Notes: generated by a model from the letters alone, not told the origin. 64,000 bases of DNA from Sphingobacterium multivorum (GCF_039511225.1 NZ_CP154261.1:682001-746000); one strand, 5' to 3'. Numbered from the stretch's first letter, positions 52,752 through 63,100 are shown. Made by a program: numbers and translations.

Positions 52752-53825
52752 CTAATCTACTTGACCGTCTTTCATCTTCTCCGCATTCTCCGCAAACTGC
52801 AATGCATCGATAATTCCTTGAATATCACCGTCCATAATTGCCGGTAAGTTGTACATCGTCATTCCAATACGGTGCTCCGTTACGCGACCTTGTGGGTAGT
52901 TATAGGTACGAATTTTTGCCGAACGGTCTCCAGTAGATACCAAAGTTTTTCTTTTTGCAGCGATGTCGCCGTTCTTTTTGTTCAGCTCGAGCTCGTAAAG
53001 TTTGTTTCGCAACATCTCCATCGCTAACTCACGGTTGGCTAATTGGGAACGTTCTACCTGACAAACAACAACGATACCCGTCGGTTTATGCGTCAACTGT
53101 ACCTTTGTTTCTACCTTGTTGACGTTCTGTCCACCGGCACCACCCGAACGGGATGTCTGTAATTCAATATCACCCGGATTGATCTCAACATCGACATCTT
53201 CAGCTTCAGGAAGAACTGCAACAGATGCTGCAGAAGTATGTACACGACCCTGTGTTTCCGTATCCGGAACGCGTTGTACACGATGTACACCTGATTCGTA
53301 TTTCAATTGTCCGTAAACGTCTTCACCGATGACTTTTAAGATCACCTCCTTATAACCGCCAGAAGTTCCTTCAGTAACGTCCATTACTTCGTTGCGCCAG
53401 CCTTTGGTTTCGAAATAACGTGTGTACATGCGGTAAAGGTCGCCAGCGAATAAGGCTGCTTCATCACCACCTGATCCACCACGAATTTCGATAATGGCGT
53501 TTTTCGCATCTTCAGGATCCTTCGGAATCAACATTAAGCGAATTTCTTCTTCTTTTTCTTCTTTTGCTACGTATAAAAGATCCAATTCCTCTTTAGCCAT
53601 CTCACGAAGTTCTTGATCTTTCTCGTTCATGATGATGTCCTTATTGGTATCAATATTACTCACCATATTTTTGTAAATATGGTACTGATCCACGATTTTG
53701 CCCAAATCTTTGTACTCTTTATTCAATTTGGCAAAACGTTTCATATCTTGCATGGTATCAGGGTTGCTCAATTCGGCTTCCACTTCTTCCCATCTTTCTT
53801 TTATCGCTTGTAATTTATCTAACAT
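52752..53825 (-). CDS. prfA: Peptide chain release factor 1
   Basis: A 357-residue RF1 that ends translation at UAA and UAG. The codon-recognition motif is [14 protein letters not shown], with PDT at residues 187-189 in place of the SPF of RF2, and the catalytic GGQ is at 231-233 in [10 protein letters not shown]. Length is normal. A -7 element TACTTTTG is on the minus strand at 53886-53879. Confidence 0.96.
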   Translation of the reverse strand: MLDKLQAIKERWEEVEAELSNPDTMQDMKRFAKLNKEYKDLGKIVDQYHIYKNMVSNIDTNKDIIMNEKDQELREMAKEELDLLYVAKEEKEEEIRLMLIPKDPEDAKNAIIEIRGGSGGDEAALFAGDLYRMYTRYFETKGWRNEVMDVTEGTSGGYKEVILKVIGEDVYGQLKYESGVHRVQRVPDTETQGRVHTSAASVAVLPEAEDVDVEINPGDIELQTSRSGGAGGQNVNKVETKVQLTHKPTGIVVVCQVERSQLANRELAMEMLRNKLYELELNKKNGDIAAKRKTLVSTGDRSAKIRTYNYPQGRVTEHRIGMTMYNLPAIMDGDIQGIIDALQFAENAEKMKDGQVD

Positions 53826-53923
53826 ATATCAAAAATGCTTCTTCTAGGAATGTATGACCTAGATTACTATTGAGTGTACAAAAGTAAGGAAATTTTGTTG
53901 CTTTTAAACAACCTAGCCTGCTA

Positions 53924-54253
53924 TTAATGAGAGGAAACTGCTTTTAGTCCCACGATGGAAGCAATCAGCGTGAAAATAAAGAATATGCGCCAAAAATCTG
54001 CCGGCTCCTTAAAGAAGATGATCCCCATTAAAACGGTACCTACTGCACCTATTCCGGTCCAAACAGCATAAGCTGTGCCTAAGGGAAGTGTCTGTGTAGC
54101 TTTGATCAATAAGCCCATACTTGCAAATAAGAATACGACAAAGGCACCGTACAAGAGCCATTGCGCATTTCCGGTTGCATCTTTGGCTTTACCTAAGCAG
54201 GTCGTAAAGCCGATTTCGCATAATCCACCCAATATTAAAAATACCCAGTTCAT
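53924..54253 (-). CDS. SMR family exporter, Gdx/SugE type
   Basis: A 109-residue membrane protein from the ATG at 54253 (MNWVFLILGG), four helices. The essential glutamate is Glu13 in GGLCEIGFTT, and TLPLGTAYAVWTGIGAVGTVL is the Gdx/SugE form of the family motif, as in guanidinium exporters, not the EmrE type. The earlier ATG would add 10 charged residues and is less likely. It lies just downstream of a Crp-like regulator gene. No guanidine riboswitch was seen in the 67-base gap. Confidence 0.88.
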   Translation of the reverse strand: MNWVFLILGGLCEIGFTTCLGKAKDATGNAQWLLYGAFVVFLFASMGLLIKATQTLPLGTAYAVWTGIGAVGTVLMGIIFFKEPADFWRIFFIFTLIASIVGLKAVSSH

Positions 54254-54320
54254 ATCTTTTTTTGATTTTTTGTTTCGATACAAAGATCCGGCTTTAGGGC
54301 GATAATAATTTTTACAAATG

Positions 54321-54911
54321 TTAAAAATTTGTGTGAATATTTGCGCGAATCCGGCTTAGGGTAACCTGACTGACACCGAGATAGGAGGCGATGTAACCAA
54401 GTTTGATCCGTTGAATATATTGGGGGTATTTTTGAAGTAACTCGGCATAGCGCTCTTGGGCAGTATTAAAGAGCTTGGACATGGTTCGTTGCTCGGCCTT
54501 GATAAATTCAAGTTCAGCCATCTTTCTTCCCCAGTTGGCAATGGCAATATCACTTTCGTAGAGATCAAAAAGTTGCTTTTGGTCTATCTGATAAACAACA
54601 CTGTCCTCCAAAAGGTCTATATTTTCATAACCTGGGGTATCATGTACATAACTATTCATGGATATGAGCGTTCCACCGGGTGAAACAAAATCCAGGGTAA
54701 TCTGACGGTTGGCCGTCTCGTAGTAAACGCGGGCTAATCCGGAAGCCAGAAAATAGATGTGTTTTTGAATTTTGTCCTGTTCGATCAACAGGCTATTTCT
54801 TTTCGCTGTGATTTTCTTACTGACCTGCTCCAATTTTGCAGCACTTTCGGGTGTTAGGAAGTGGTAACCATTCAGGCAATCGGATAAAGAAATTAGGATT
54901 TGCTCGCCCAT
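54321..54911 (-). CDS. Crp/Fnr family transcriptional regulator
   Basis: A 196-residue protein with a cyclic-nucleotide-binding-like beta-roll (SLLIEQDKIQKHIYFLASGLARVYYE, GGTLISMNSY) and a C-terminal helix-turn-helix region ending YIASYLGVSQVTLSRIRANIH. Nucleotide-contact residues are not clearly conserved, so ligand binding is uncertain. Its start overlaps the lpxH end by 19 bases, and the SMR gene follows, which suggests a lpxH-crp-smr unit. Confidence 0.82.
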   Translation of the reverse strand: MGEQILISLSDCLNGYHFLTPESAAKLEQVSKKITAKRNSLLIEQDKIQKHIYFLASGLARVYYETANRQITLDFVSPGGTLISMNSYVHDTPGYENIDLLEDSVVYQIDQKQLFDLYESDIAIANWGRKMAELEFIKAEQRTMSKLFNTAQERYAELLQKYPQYIQRIKLGYIASYLGVSQVTLSRIRANIHTNF

Positions 54912-55648
54912 TTTTCCAAACGTAAAGTTTCACCATCCCATACTGCATAGGTATGGTAATTGATCCATTCCCCTAAATTTAAAATACGGCTATTGGAGTT
55001 CAGTTCAACATCATAGGGGAGATGTCGATGACCAAAGATATAATAGTCGTGATGTTGGGTTGACTCCAGCTCTTTGGCATAGCCAATCAGCCATTCTTTA
55101 TCTTCGCCCAAAAACTTTTCGTCTTCATTATTCGAAAGCCTGCTATGTTTGGACCAGCGTGTTGCGATTCCGATTCCGAGATTTGGGTGCAACCGCGCAA
55201 ATAACCATTGGCATAGACGGCTCCGAAATAGTTTCTTGAGTATCTTGTATTTGTAATCCCCGGAACCTAATCCATCGCCGTGGTGAATATAAAAGTGTTT
55301 TCCGTTGAGTTCTAATTCCAGCTCATTGTCGATGATTCGAACATTTAATTCCTTTTTGAGATAATCAAACATCCACATATCGTGGTTTCCTTTAAATAAA
55401 GTAATGGGAATGCCGAGATCCGAAATTTCGGCTAATTTACCCAAAAAGCGGATATAGCCTTTCGGGACAACCGTGGCATATTCAAACCAGAAATCAAAAA
55501 TATCACCAACAAGATAGAGCTGTGCAGCATCTGTTTTGATCTGGTCGAGCCACTGTATAATTTGCAGCTCCCTTTCCCGTGAACGTTCCAAGGGGTAAGA
55601 TCCAAGATGAAAGTCGGAGGCAAAATAAATTTTTGTTCTTGTTGACAT
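54893..55648 (-). CDS. lpxH: UDP-2,3-diacylglucosamine diphosphatase
   Basis: A 251-residue calcineurin-like phosphoesterase from the ATG at 55648; an ATG at 55696 gives 16 extra, unlikely residues. Motifs: YFASDFHLGSYP, GDIFDFWFEY, FKGNHDMWMFDYL, IHHGDGLG and IFGHRHLPYDVEL hold the metal ions. It makes lipid X in lipid A synthesis at the inner membrane. Its end overlaps the Crp-like gene by 19 bases. Confidence 0.88.
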   Translation of the reverse strand: MSTRTKIYFASDFHLGSYPLERSRERELQIIQWLDQIKTDAAQLYLVGDIFDFWFEYATVVPKGYIRFLGKLAEISDLGIPITLFKGNHDMWMFDYLKKELNVRIIDNELELELNGKHFYIHHGDGLGSGDYKYKILKKLFRSRLCQWLFARLHPNLGIGIATRWSKHSRLSNNEDEKFLGEDKEWLIGYAKELESTQHHDYYIFGHRHLPYDVELNSNSRILNLGEWINYHTYAVWDGETLRLEKWASKS

Positions 55649-55707
55649 GTGGCCAAAACTAAAAAAAATGGAGGCGAATACAAAATGCGCCTCCACAATA
55701 TATTTTG

Positions 55708-57876
55708 CTATGATTTAGATAATTCGGTGATGAGCGCCTTTAGATATTCCGTAGCATCGGGATCAATGCGCTTCAAGGACTGCTGAAGTTGATCTGGATA
55801 CGCACTTTTTATTGCCATGATTGAACTTGCGATAACCATATAGGATTTGTCGGAGACAGCATTCAGAATTAGACTTTTATATTTTTTATCTTTTGTCTGT
55901 GCAAGCTTTTGAATCGCAGAGGCACGGATAACAGAGGCCTCAGATTTCTCTGCAAGTGTCAAGATGGTTTTTTCTGTCGACTTGCGAACCGCGGGATTGC
56001 TTAGATCGAGACCTTGAATCGCTGTTGCAGCAAGGTCTGCATCGGTATCCGCCAATGCTTTTGTTAAGATTTGCTGGCTGATGGTATTTGTCGGATTTTT
56101 TGAGGCGTATGCAATCGCACCGACGCGGTTAGCAAATGAAGGTGCATGCTCATATTGATACAGATAGTCGGCATCTGACTTATCGATTTGAATTTGACCA
56201 ACGAGTGTTTTTTCGGGATCGATATCAATAAATTCAACAGCAGCAGGTAACGGAATCATAAATTGGGCATTTCGCTTGTTGAGTTGAAAGGTCTGTCTGA
56301 TCTTACCATTTTTGGTATAGATATCGACGGCCAAAGGAAGTTGGAATGTCTGCACGGTTGAATCTTGTATTTGGGCTACATTCAAGATAATACTGTTCTC
56401 TCCGTTTCTTGTCGTGATTTTCAAAATTGGATGTCCACCTTGGTAATACCATTGATTGAAGTACGGAGCCCAGTCTTTTCCGGTCACCTCTTCCATCGCT
56501 AGACGGAGCTGTTGCGGTTCGCCGGTTTTAAAGGAATTGTCTGTCAAGTATTTTTTCAACGATTGATAGAACGCTTCATCACCCATTTGTTCTTTTAAGG
56601 CGTAGAGAATCAATGAGCCTTTTGCATAGCTGATATTATCAAACATATCTTCTTTATCATGATAATAATAACGGGCTAAAGTCGGACTTTTTCCATTTTT
56701 AGTCGATTTGAGATAAGACTGGAGTTTTTCAAATCTAGATTTATCGCCACGATCTTTACCACCATCGTGCTCACGCCAGATAACCTCGCCGAAAGTAGCG
56801 AAGGATTCATTCATGGTTAAATTGGACCAAGATTCTGCTGTTACCAAATCGCCAAACCACTGGTGAAACAGTTCATGGGCAATCGTTCCCTCCTGATTAT
56901 CGTCCAACAATTCGCGTTTCGTCTTCTGTACATGTTCGCCATGTAATGTTGCACTTGTATTTTCCATGGCGCCTGAGACATAATCGCGACAGACAATCTG
57001 CGCATACTTATTCCAAGGGTAAGGAACGCCTAGAGTCTTGCTGTAAAAATCCATCATGGCCGGTGTCTTTCCGAAAATATCCTTGGCATAGGGTGCATAT
57101 TTCGGTTCCAGGTAGTAATCAACAGGAATATTATTGTACTTGTCCTGATAGATTTTAAAATCACCAACGGCCATCATAAATAGATATGGAGCATGTGGCA
57201 GATCCATTTTCCAGGTATCTGTACGGGTACCATCACTATTCTTCTGTTGACTGCTCAATGCACCGTTCGATAAACTGACATAATTGTCAAGAACGGTCAT
57301 GGAGATTTCAGCCGTCGTTTTTTGGTTGGGGCGATCAATCGTCGGGAACCAGGCGGATGATGCCTCGGTCTCACCTTGTGTCCATATTTGACGGGGTTTG
57401 TTTGGCGTATGCTCATCTGGATTGATAAAATAAAGCCCCTTTGCATCGTTGATTGCCGCGCTGCCCTGAACTTTTAATAAGTTGGGTTTTGCTGTGTAAT
57501 CGAGGTATACGGTATATTGCTCCTTAGCAAGGTAATTACGGTCGAGCTTAATCCGTAGAGAGTGATCATCATAGGTATATTTTAAGGGAATCAATTGTGA
57601 GCCATTGACCAAAGAAACCTGTTTAATATCCATGCCTTTTGCATCAAGGCGGAGGGAGTCTGTTGGGTAGAAATGAGGTTTTAATGTAACCCACTCTTTT
57701 CCATTGAGGAATTGATTGGTATAGTCAAAACGCACATCGAGTTTGGTGTGGACAAGATCGTTGATCTGAGTGGGAGTGGATCGATATTGTTGATCTATGG
57801 AAAGTTGTTGTGCTTCGCTTATTCCAATTTGAAGAATGGAAATGGACAAAGAAAGGTATACGACTTTTTTGAACAT
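55708..57876 (-). CDS. M1 family aminopeptidase
   Basis: A 722-residue secreted zinc peptidase (signal MFKKVVYLSLSISILQIGISEAQ). The zinc motif is HELFH at residues 334-338 with Glu357 as third ligand, and GAMENTSATL is the substrate N-terminus-binding exopeptidase motif. The C-terminus has HEAT-like helical repeats (about 580-722). Periplasmic peptide degradation. A palindrome lies just upstream, shared with the divergent prolyl oligopeptidase gene region. Confidence 0.93.
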   Translation of the reverse strand: MFKKVVYLSLSISILQIGISEAQQLSIDQQYRSTPTQINDLVHTKLDVRFDYTNQFLNGKEWVTLKPHFYPTDSLRLDAKGMDIKQVSLVNGSQLIPLKYTYDDHSLRIKLDRNYLAKEQYTVYLDYTAKPNLLKVQGSAAINDAKGLYFINPDEHTPNKPRQIWTQGETEASSAWFPTIDRPNQKTTAEISMTVLDNYVSLSNGALSSQQKNSDGTRTDTWKMDLPHAPYLFMMAVGDFKIYQDKYNNIPVDYYLEPKYAPYAKDIFGKTPAMMDFYSKTLGVPYPWNKYAQIVCRDYVSGAMENTSATLHGEHVQKTKRELLDDNQEGTIAHELFHQWFGDLVTAESWSNLTMNESFATFGEVIWREHDGGKDRGDKSRFEKLQSYLKSTKNGKSPTLARYYYHDKEDMFDNISYAKGSLILYALKEQMGDEAFYQSLKKYLTDNSFKTGEPQQLRLAMEEVTGKDWAPYFNQWYYQGGHPILKITTRNGENSIILNVAQIQDSTVQTFQLPLAVDIYTKNGKIRQTFQLNKRNAQFMIPLPAAVEFIDIDPEKTLVGQIQIDKSDADYLYQYEHAPSFANRVGAIAYASKNPTNTISQQILTKALADTDADLAATAIQGLDLSNPAVRKSTEKTILTLAEKSEASVIRASAIQKLAQTKDKKYKSLILNAVSDKSYMVIASSIMAIKSAYPDQLQQSLKRIDPDATEYLKALITELSKS

Positions 57877-57892
57877 GGTTATAGTATTTTCA

Positions 57893-57908
57893 AGATTTAA
57901 ATAAATCT
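57893..57908. promoter_or_regulatory. Palindrome between divergent peptidase genes
   Basis: AGATTTA-AA-TAAATCT (57893-57908) lies 17 bases before the M1 start. Candidate operator, but AT-rich chance matches are common. The rest of 57877-58206 has a possible -7 element TAAATTTG (58121-58128) for the rightward gene and no gene. Confidence 0.35.
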
Positions 57909-58206
57909 AAAGAAATTTCGGTTGTGATAAAAATATACGCTGCAGAAATGTGTTTAATGCTACTATGAGCGGCTCATGTTTTATTTATCTATTTATTTAT
58001 TCGCTTTGATGTAGGTGGTTTGATTGCTAGCGTAAAGGACAAGCGGGAAGTGATGGATCGAGGTTTTTTAGTTCTTATTCGAGGAATAGAAAAAACTACC
58101 TGAGGTAGGTAAGAGGTCGATAAATTTGTTTATATTCAACTCAAATTGAATTTTCAGATGCTAGGTGAATAAAACTTAGATTGGTTGAAACAAGTATAAA
58201 GGTTTT

Positions 58207-60330
58207 ATGAAAAATAAGAAATTTGGTCTTATCCTAATGATGATAGGTATGGCAGGTACAGCGACGACTGGTTATGGACAACAGTTGACATATCCGACGA
58301 CAAATAAAGGAACTGTCGTGGATGAATTTTGGGGTGAAAAGGTAGCAGATCCTTACCGCTGGCTGGAAGATGACCGTTCAGCTGAAACAAAAAGCTGGGT
58401 ACAGGCAGAGAATAAAGTGACTTTTGACTATTTGAATGCAATTCCATTCCGTACAAAATTAAAAGATCAATTGACCGAAATATGGAATTATGAAAAAATA
58501 GGAACTCCGTTTAAGGAAGGTGGGTATACATATTTTTTTAAGAATAATGGCTTGCAGCAACATGCTGTGCTTTACCGTAAACTAGGGGAGGGGGGAGCCG
58601 AAGAAGTTTTCCTGGATCCAAATACATTCTCGAAAGATGGATCGACTTCATTGGCTGATGTTTCATTTTCAAAGGATGGGAGCTTAGTCGCCTATTCTAT
58701 TTCTGAAGGTGGATCAGACTGGCGAAAAGTCATTGTGCTGAATGCCAAAGATAAAGCGCCTGTAGGTGAAACGCTCGTGGATGTCAAATTCTCTGGTATT
58801 GCATGGAAAGGAAATGATGGTTTTTATTACTCGAGTTACGATAAGCCAAAGGGATCTGAACTTTCTGAAAAAACAGACCAACATAAATTATACTACCATA
58901 AACTTAAAACAGCCCAATCTACAGATAAATTGGTTTTTGGCGGTGCTGCAACACCGAGACGGTATGTCGGTGCTTCATTAACAGACGATCAACGTTACCT
59001 GATTATTTCTGCTGCAAATACGACATCAGGAAATGAACTTTATTATCAGGATCTCCAGCAACCGAATAGCAAGATTGTCTGCCTACAAGATCATTTTGAT
59101 GCCAATACAGGTGTCGTTGACAATATTGGGGATAGTTTCTTATTGGAGACAAACTACAAGGCTGCCAACAACCGTTTGGTAAGAGTGGATTTGAAGAATC
59201 CTGCAAAGGAGAACTGGAAAGATGTTATTCCAGAAACTGAAAATGTGCTTTCGATCAGTACTGGTGGAGGCTATCTTTTTGCAAATTATTTGAAAGATGC
59301 GGTTTCAGTGGTGATTCAATATGATTATACCGGTAAAAAGATTCGGCAAATAGAATTGCCTGGTGTCGGTACAGCGAGTGGTTTTTCGGGTAAGAAAAAG
59401 GAAAAAGAAATCTATTTTGGTTTTTCAAATTATATTACACCTTCTTCAAGCTATAAATTTGACGTGAATTCCGGTCAGTCTACTCTTTATATCAAACCTA
59501 AGGTGAAGTTTGATTCCGATCAGTATGAATCGAAACAGGTTTTCTACACATCCAAAGACGGTACTAAAGTTCCGATGATTATTACGTATAAGAAGGGGAT
59601 GGTTTTGAATGGCAAAAACCCGACGATTGTGTACGGTTATGGAGGCTTTAATATCAGCTTGACACCTGCCTTTAGTACTTCCGTTGCGGTGTGGCTGGCA
59701 AATGGCGGTGTTTATGCTGTTCCGAATTTACGTGGGGGCGGCGAATATGGTCAGAAATGGCATGATGGCGGCAGACAGTTCAATAAGTTGAATGTGTTTA
59801 ACGATTTTATTGCCGCCGCACATTATCTTCAGGAGAATGGTTATACGTCACCCGAGTATACCGCTTTATCGGGGGGATCTAATGGAGGGCTTCTTGTTGG
59901 TGCAACAATGACAATAGATCCCAAAGTAGCCAAGGTCGCGCTTCCCGAGGTCGGTGTTTTGGACATGTTGCGTTATCATACCTTCACAGCTGGTGCAGGT
60001 TGGTCCTATGACTATGGTACAGTCAGTGATAGCAAAGAAATGTTTGACTATCTGAAAGCATATTCTCCGGTACATAATGTGAAAACTGGAGTTTGTTACC
60101 CAGCGACAATGGTCTTTACGGGAGATCATGATGATCGTGTGGTACCAGCACACTCCTATAAGTTTGCTTCCGAACTACAGGCAAAACAAGCTTGTGATAA
60201 TCCGGTATTGATTCGTATTGAGACAAAAGCTGGTCATGGTGCTGGGCGGTCAACAGAAGTTCTGATCAATAGTACAGTTGATAAATATGCTTTTGCTCTT
60301 TGGAATATGGGCATTAAAGAAATAAAGTAA
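58207..60330 (+). CDS. Prolyl oligopeptidase (S9A)
   Basis: A 707-residue secreted peptidase (signal MKNKKFGLILMMIGMAGTATTGYGQ). The N-terminal beta-propeller covers about 75-430; the catalytic domain has Ser558 in SGGSNGGLLV, the Asp in FTGDHDDRVVP (about 643) and His677 in AGHGAGRS. NLRGGGEYGQKWHDGG is the S9A oxyanion region. It cleaves peptides after proline. Close to full length. Confidence 0.94.
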   Translation: MKNKKFGLILMMIGMAGTATTGYGQQLTYPTTNKGTVVDEFWGEKVADPYRWLEDDRSAETKSWVQAENKVTFDYLNAIPFRTKLKDQLTEIWNYEKIGTPFKEGGYTYFFKNNGLQQHAVLYRKLGEGGAEEVFLDPNTFSKDGSTSLADVSFSKDGSLVAYSISEGGSDWRKVIVLNAKDKAPVGETLVDVKFSGIAWKGNDGFYYSSYDKPKGSELSEKTDQHKLYYHKLKTAQSTDKLVFGGAATPRRYVGASLTDDQRYLIISAANTTSGNELYYQDLQQPNSKIVCLQDHFDANTGVVDNIGDSFLLETNYKAANNRLVRVDLKNPAKENWKDVIPETENVLSISTGGGYLFANYLKDAVSVVIQYDYTGKKIRQIELPGVGTASGFSGKKKEKEIYFGFSNYITPSSSYKFDVNSGQSTLYIKPKVKFDSDQYESKQVFYTSKDGTKVPMIITYKKGMVLNGKNPTIVYGYGGFNISLTPAFSTSVAVWLANGGVYAVPNLRGGGEYGQKWHDGGRQFNKLNVFNDFIAAAHYLQENGYTSPEYTALSGGSNGGLLVGATMTIDPKVAKVALPEVGVLDMLRYHTFTAGAGWSYDYGTVSDSKEMFDYLKAYSPVHNVKTGVCYPATMVFTGDHDDRVVPAHSYKFASELQAKQACDNPVLIRIETKAGHGAGRSTEVLINSTVDKYAFALWNMGIKEIK

Positions 60331-60397
60331 GCAGGCAGCTTCCGAGCGCTCAGAGCATTGCCTGTTGGCTCAAAATGCTGTCAGTTGCGCTATCAAT

Positions 60398-60434
60398 AAA
60401 AAGTCCCGATCACATATTGATTGGGACTTTTTTG
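60398..60434. terminator. Bidirectional terminator after the prolyl oligopeptidase gene
   Basis: AAAAAGTCCC near 60398-60407 pairs with GGGACTTTTT near 60424-60433, extended inside by GATCA/TGAT. Between convergent genes. Confidence 0.8.
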
Positions 60435-60458
60435 TCGAGTGACTATCAGCACATCTTG

Positions 60459-61697
60459 TTATTGCCAGGTCTTTTCACCCTTTTTCATTTTTTGTAATGT
60501 TGCTACATATTCTTCTTTTTGAGTAGCATCGGTAATGAGTGAGATCGCTTTTTCTTGCGTTTTAATTGCTTTTTCTTTTTCTCCAAGGCGATAGAGTATG
60601 TTTGCAAAAGTGTCTAGATACATGGGCGCATCTTTTTCTTTCTCGTTGGACAATTTGCTCCATTCGGCTGCCGCCTTTAAGCATGCAGGGTCATTGCAGT
60701 TTTCAAAAATGGACCAAGCCATGTTGTTTAGTTCTGCAGCGGTGATAGTTGAACCATATTTTGCAATGTATTTATTGAAGCTATCTCTTAGTCCAGGGTA
60801 ATTTTTGGTATAACCGTAATAACGCGGTTGCATTTCGAGACTTGCTTTTTCTGTATTGACAGTCGGATATTTTTGCGCCAATTCTTTTTCTATGCTCGTG
60901 AAATCAACCGTTTCCTTTGCACGAATTTTGGTGTTTACTGCATTGCTAACCAACAGTTGGGACAAGAAATCATTGGCTTTTACTTTTTCACTAACGGCAT
61001 CAAATTTAGCAGGATTGTCTTTGATTAAATTAAAAGCCTTAGAATCGACAACATTTGCTGCCGAAAGTAATAAACTGACATTCTCCTTTGTGAAGATTTG
61101 ATCTGTAGTCAAGGACGCTAATACGACTCCTTCCGCTTTTGCCTGTGTCTCTTGATCATAAGCTTCCTTGGCTGCCACAGCCATGCTTTTGGCGATGTTT
61201 ACATTTGTTGGGTCGGCATTGAATTTTGCTAATAGTGTTTCATATTGTGTATTTGGATCAAGTGATTTTTGCGCTTTTGCTATAAAGTCGTCGGCTTCAC
61301 CACCACCTACGATACGATGTACCAGGGTACCTTTTGAATCAAAGATCAGAAAAGTTGGGTAGGCTCTAACTTTATAATCTTTGGCAAAACGGTCGGCCTC
61401 TTCGTACCAAGATTTTACGTCTTCATTATCATTCTTGGTTTTATCCATCTGAATTTTAGCGTTGATAAATTTAGCATTGAAAAAATCACCTACTTTGGCT
61501 TGTGGGAAGATGGTACTCGACATATATTTACAAGGACCACACCAGGTTGTAAAACAGTCTACAAAAATGAATTTGTTTTCTTTAGCCGCTTTTTCTTTAA
61601 TCTGACTCCAATTGAGCCCATGCTCAAATTTGATTCCCTCGCTTTGCGCAAATAGTAGGGTTGGAATTAGAAATAGCATTAAAATCAATTTTTTCAT
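60459..61697 (-). CDS. Secreted thioredoxin-domain protein, downstream copy
   Basis: A 412-residue protein with a signal peptide (MKKLILMLFLIPTLLFAQ). The thioredoxin domain (about 20-150) has TTWCGPCKYMS with Cys53 and Cys56 and the cis-Pro in YPTFLIFD. The C-terminal 250 residues are helical (TPR-like, EKEKAIKTQEKAISLI) with no named family. It is a homologue of the gene 53 bases upstream and is probably a tandem duplication. A periplasmic thiol-disulfide or peptide-binding role is inferred. Confidence 0.87.
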   Translation of the reverse strand: MKKLILMLFLIPTLLFAQSEGIKFEHGLNWSQIKEKAAKENKFIFVDCFTTWCGPCKYMSSTIFPQAKVGDFFNAKFINAKIQMDKTKNDNEDVKSWYEEADRFAKDYKVRAYPTFLIFDSKGTLVHRIVGGGEADDFIAKAQKSLDPNTQYETLLAKFNADPTNVNIAKSMAVAAKEAYDQETQAKAEGVVLASLTTDQIFTKENVSLLLSAANVVDSKAFNLIKDNPAKFDAVSEKVKANDFLSQLLVSNAVNTKIRAKETVDFTSIEKELAQKYPTVNTEKASLEMQPRYYGYTKNYPGLRDSFNKYIAKYGSTITAAELNNMAWSIFENCNDPACLKAAAEWSKLSNEKEKDAPMYLDTFANILYRLGEKEKAIKTQEKAISLITDATQKEEYVATLQKMKKGEKTWQ

Positions 61698-61750
61698 AAC
61701 GTCGGTATTTTAGATTTTTAATTTAATCGTTCGTATAGGCTGGGATAAGT

Positions 61751-62995
61751 TTAGTTTTCCCAAGTTTTTATTCCTTTCATCATCTTCTCTAGAGTTTCTT
61801 GATAGATAGGACGGTCATCCTCACTGGCCATTTCGATCGCTTTGTTTTGCCACTTTATGGCTTTTTCTTTTTCTCCTTTCTTATAGAGCAGATTTGCATA
61901 GGTATCCAAAAATGCACTGCTTGGATCATCAATAATTGATTTCTTGCTCCAGCTTAACGCGGATTCGATGCAGGCAGGATCACTGCTATTGTTGAAAATA
62001 GTCCAGGCAAAGGTATTTAATTGATGTGGGGTAAAATCTTCGGACGAAAGGTAATCATTGATGGTATTCTTCATGGCTACGTAATTCTTCACCTGAAGGT
62101 AATAGTGTGCTTTTATCTTCTTGAACATCGGTACGAAATCGATGTCTGGATATTTTGCCGCCAGTTCATTTTGATAACTGTCCCAGTTGGGTTCATGTTT
62201 GGCATCTATTTTAATCTGGAATAATTCGTTGACGACAACATTGGCCAGCGTGCGGTTGGCAATGCCTGGCGACTCTAATAGAATATCGATTTTCTCTTTA
62301 TTGTTGCGGATAAGATTAAAAGCTTTTGAATTGGTGAATTTGGCAGCTGCCAATAAAATATGAACATTTTCCTTTTTGAATAATTCATCCGTGCCCAATG
62401 AGTTCGCTAAGGTGTTTTCTGCCTTTCGTGCTGTATTTTCATCGTAAGCGATATTTGCTGCTTTCAGCATCTGTTTGGCCGTATAAATATCTTGGGGTCT
62501 TTTCTCGAATTTTTTTAACAGCGTGTAATACTGTGTTTCGGGATTTAGTCCATCCATCACATGCCCGACAAATTCGGGAGCATCACTTGCGCCGACAATC
62601 CGGTGTACTGCCTGCCCATTGGGATTAAAGATAAGAAATGTGGGAAAGGATTGAATATTGTATTCGTTGGAAATAGCACGCGCATCGGCATACCATTTTT
62701 TGACAGTGGCATTGTCGGATTCTGTGGAATCCATTTGTACCCTAACACTAATGAAGTTCTGATTAATTGGCTGCCCCACCTGCTCTAAAGGAAAGATCTC
62801 ATTGCTCATATATTGGCATGGGCCACACCAGGTTGCAAATAGCTCTACGAAGATAAACTTGTTTTCAGCTTGTGCCCGTTCCTTTATCTGTTTCCAACTC
62901 AACCCTTCTACAAATTTAACCCCCTTAGTTTGGGCTTGAGCCAAATTCCCGAATAAAATTGTAAGGCATAACGCGATTATACTTCTCATACTCAC
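61751..62995 (-). CDS. Secreted thioredoxin-domain protein, upstream copy
   Basis: A 414-residue protein with a signal peptide (MSMRSIIALCLTILFGNLAQAQ), CGPC (Cys57, Cys60 in ATWCGPCQYMS) and the same long helical C-terminus (GEKEKAIKWQNKAIEMA) as the next gene. Both start as operon-like genes on the minus strand; 53 bases separate them. Confidence 0.87.
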   Translation of the reverse strand: MSMRSIIALCLTILFGNLAQAQTKGVKFVEGLSWKQIKERAQAENKFIFVELFATWCGPCQYMSNEIFPLEQVGQPINQNFISVRVQMDSTESDNATVKKWYADARAISNEYNIQSFPTFLIFNPNGQAVHRIVGASDAPEFVGHVMDGLNPETQYYTLLKKFEKRPQDIYTAKQMLKAANIAYDENTARKAENTLANSLGTDELFKKENVHILLAAAKFTNSKAFNLIRNNKEKIDILLESPGIANRTLANVVVNELFQIKIDAKHEPNWDSYQNELAAKYPDIDFVPMFKKIKAHYYLQVKNYVAMKNTINDYLSSEDFTPHQLNTFAWTIFNNSSDPACIESALSWSKKSIIDDPSSAFLDTYANLLYKKGEKEKAIKWQNKAIEMASEDDRPIYQETLEKMMKGIKTWEN

Positions 62996-63046
62996 TCAAC
63001 AAAAGATTCATAATTATGTTTAAGTTATTAAATTAATCTGAAAACA

Positions 63047-63082
63047 AAAACACCTCTGAAGTATTAATTTCAGAGGTGTTTT
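63047..63082. terminator. Terminator after the C1B peptidase gene
   Basis: AAAACACCTCTGAA (63047-63060) and TTCAGAGGTGTTTT (63069-63082) form a 14-bp stem with an 8-base loop. It ends the leftward peptidase gene before the thioredoxin operon. Confidence 0.8.
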
Positions 63083-63100
63083 CGTGGACTGATAAATCGC

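Noticed and set aside
54254..54283. Longer N-terminus of the SMR exporter
   Set aside because: The added charged residues do not fit the family, in which the first helix starts at MNW.
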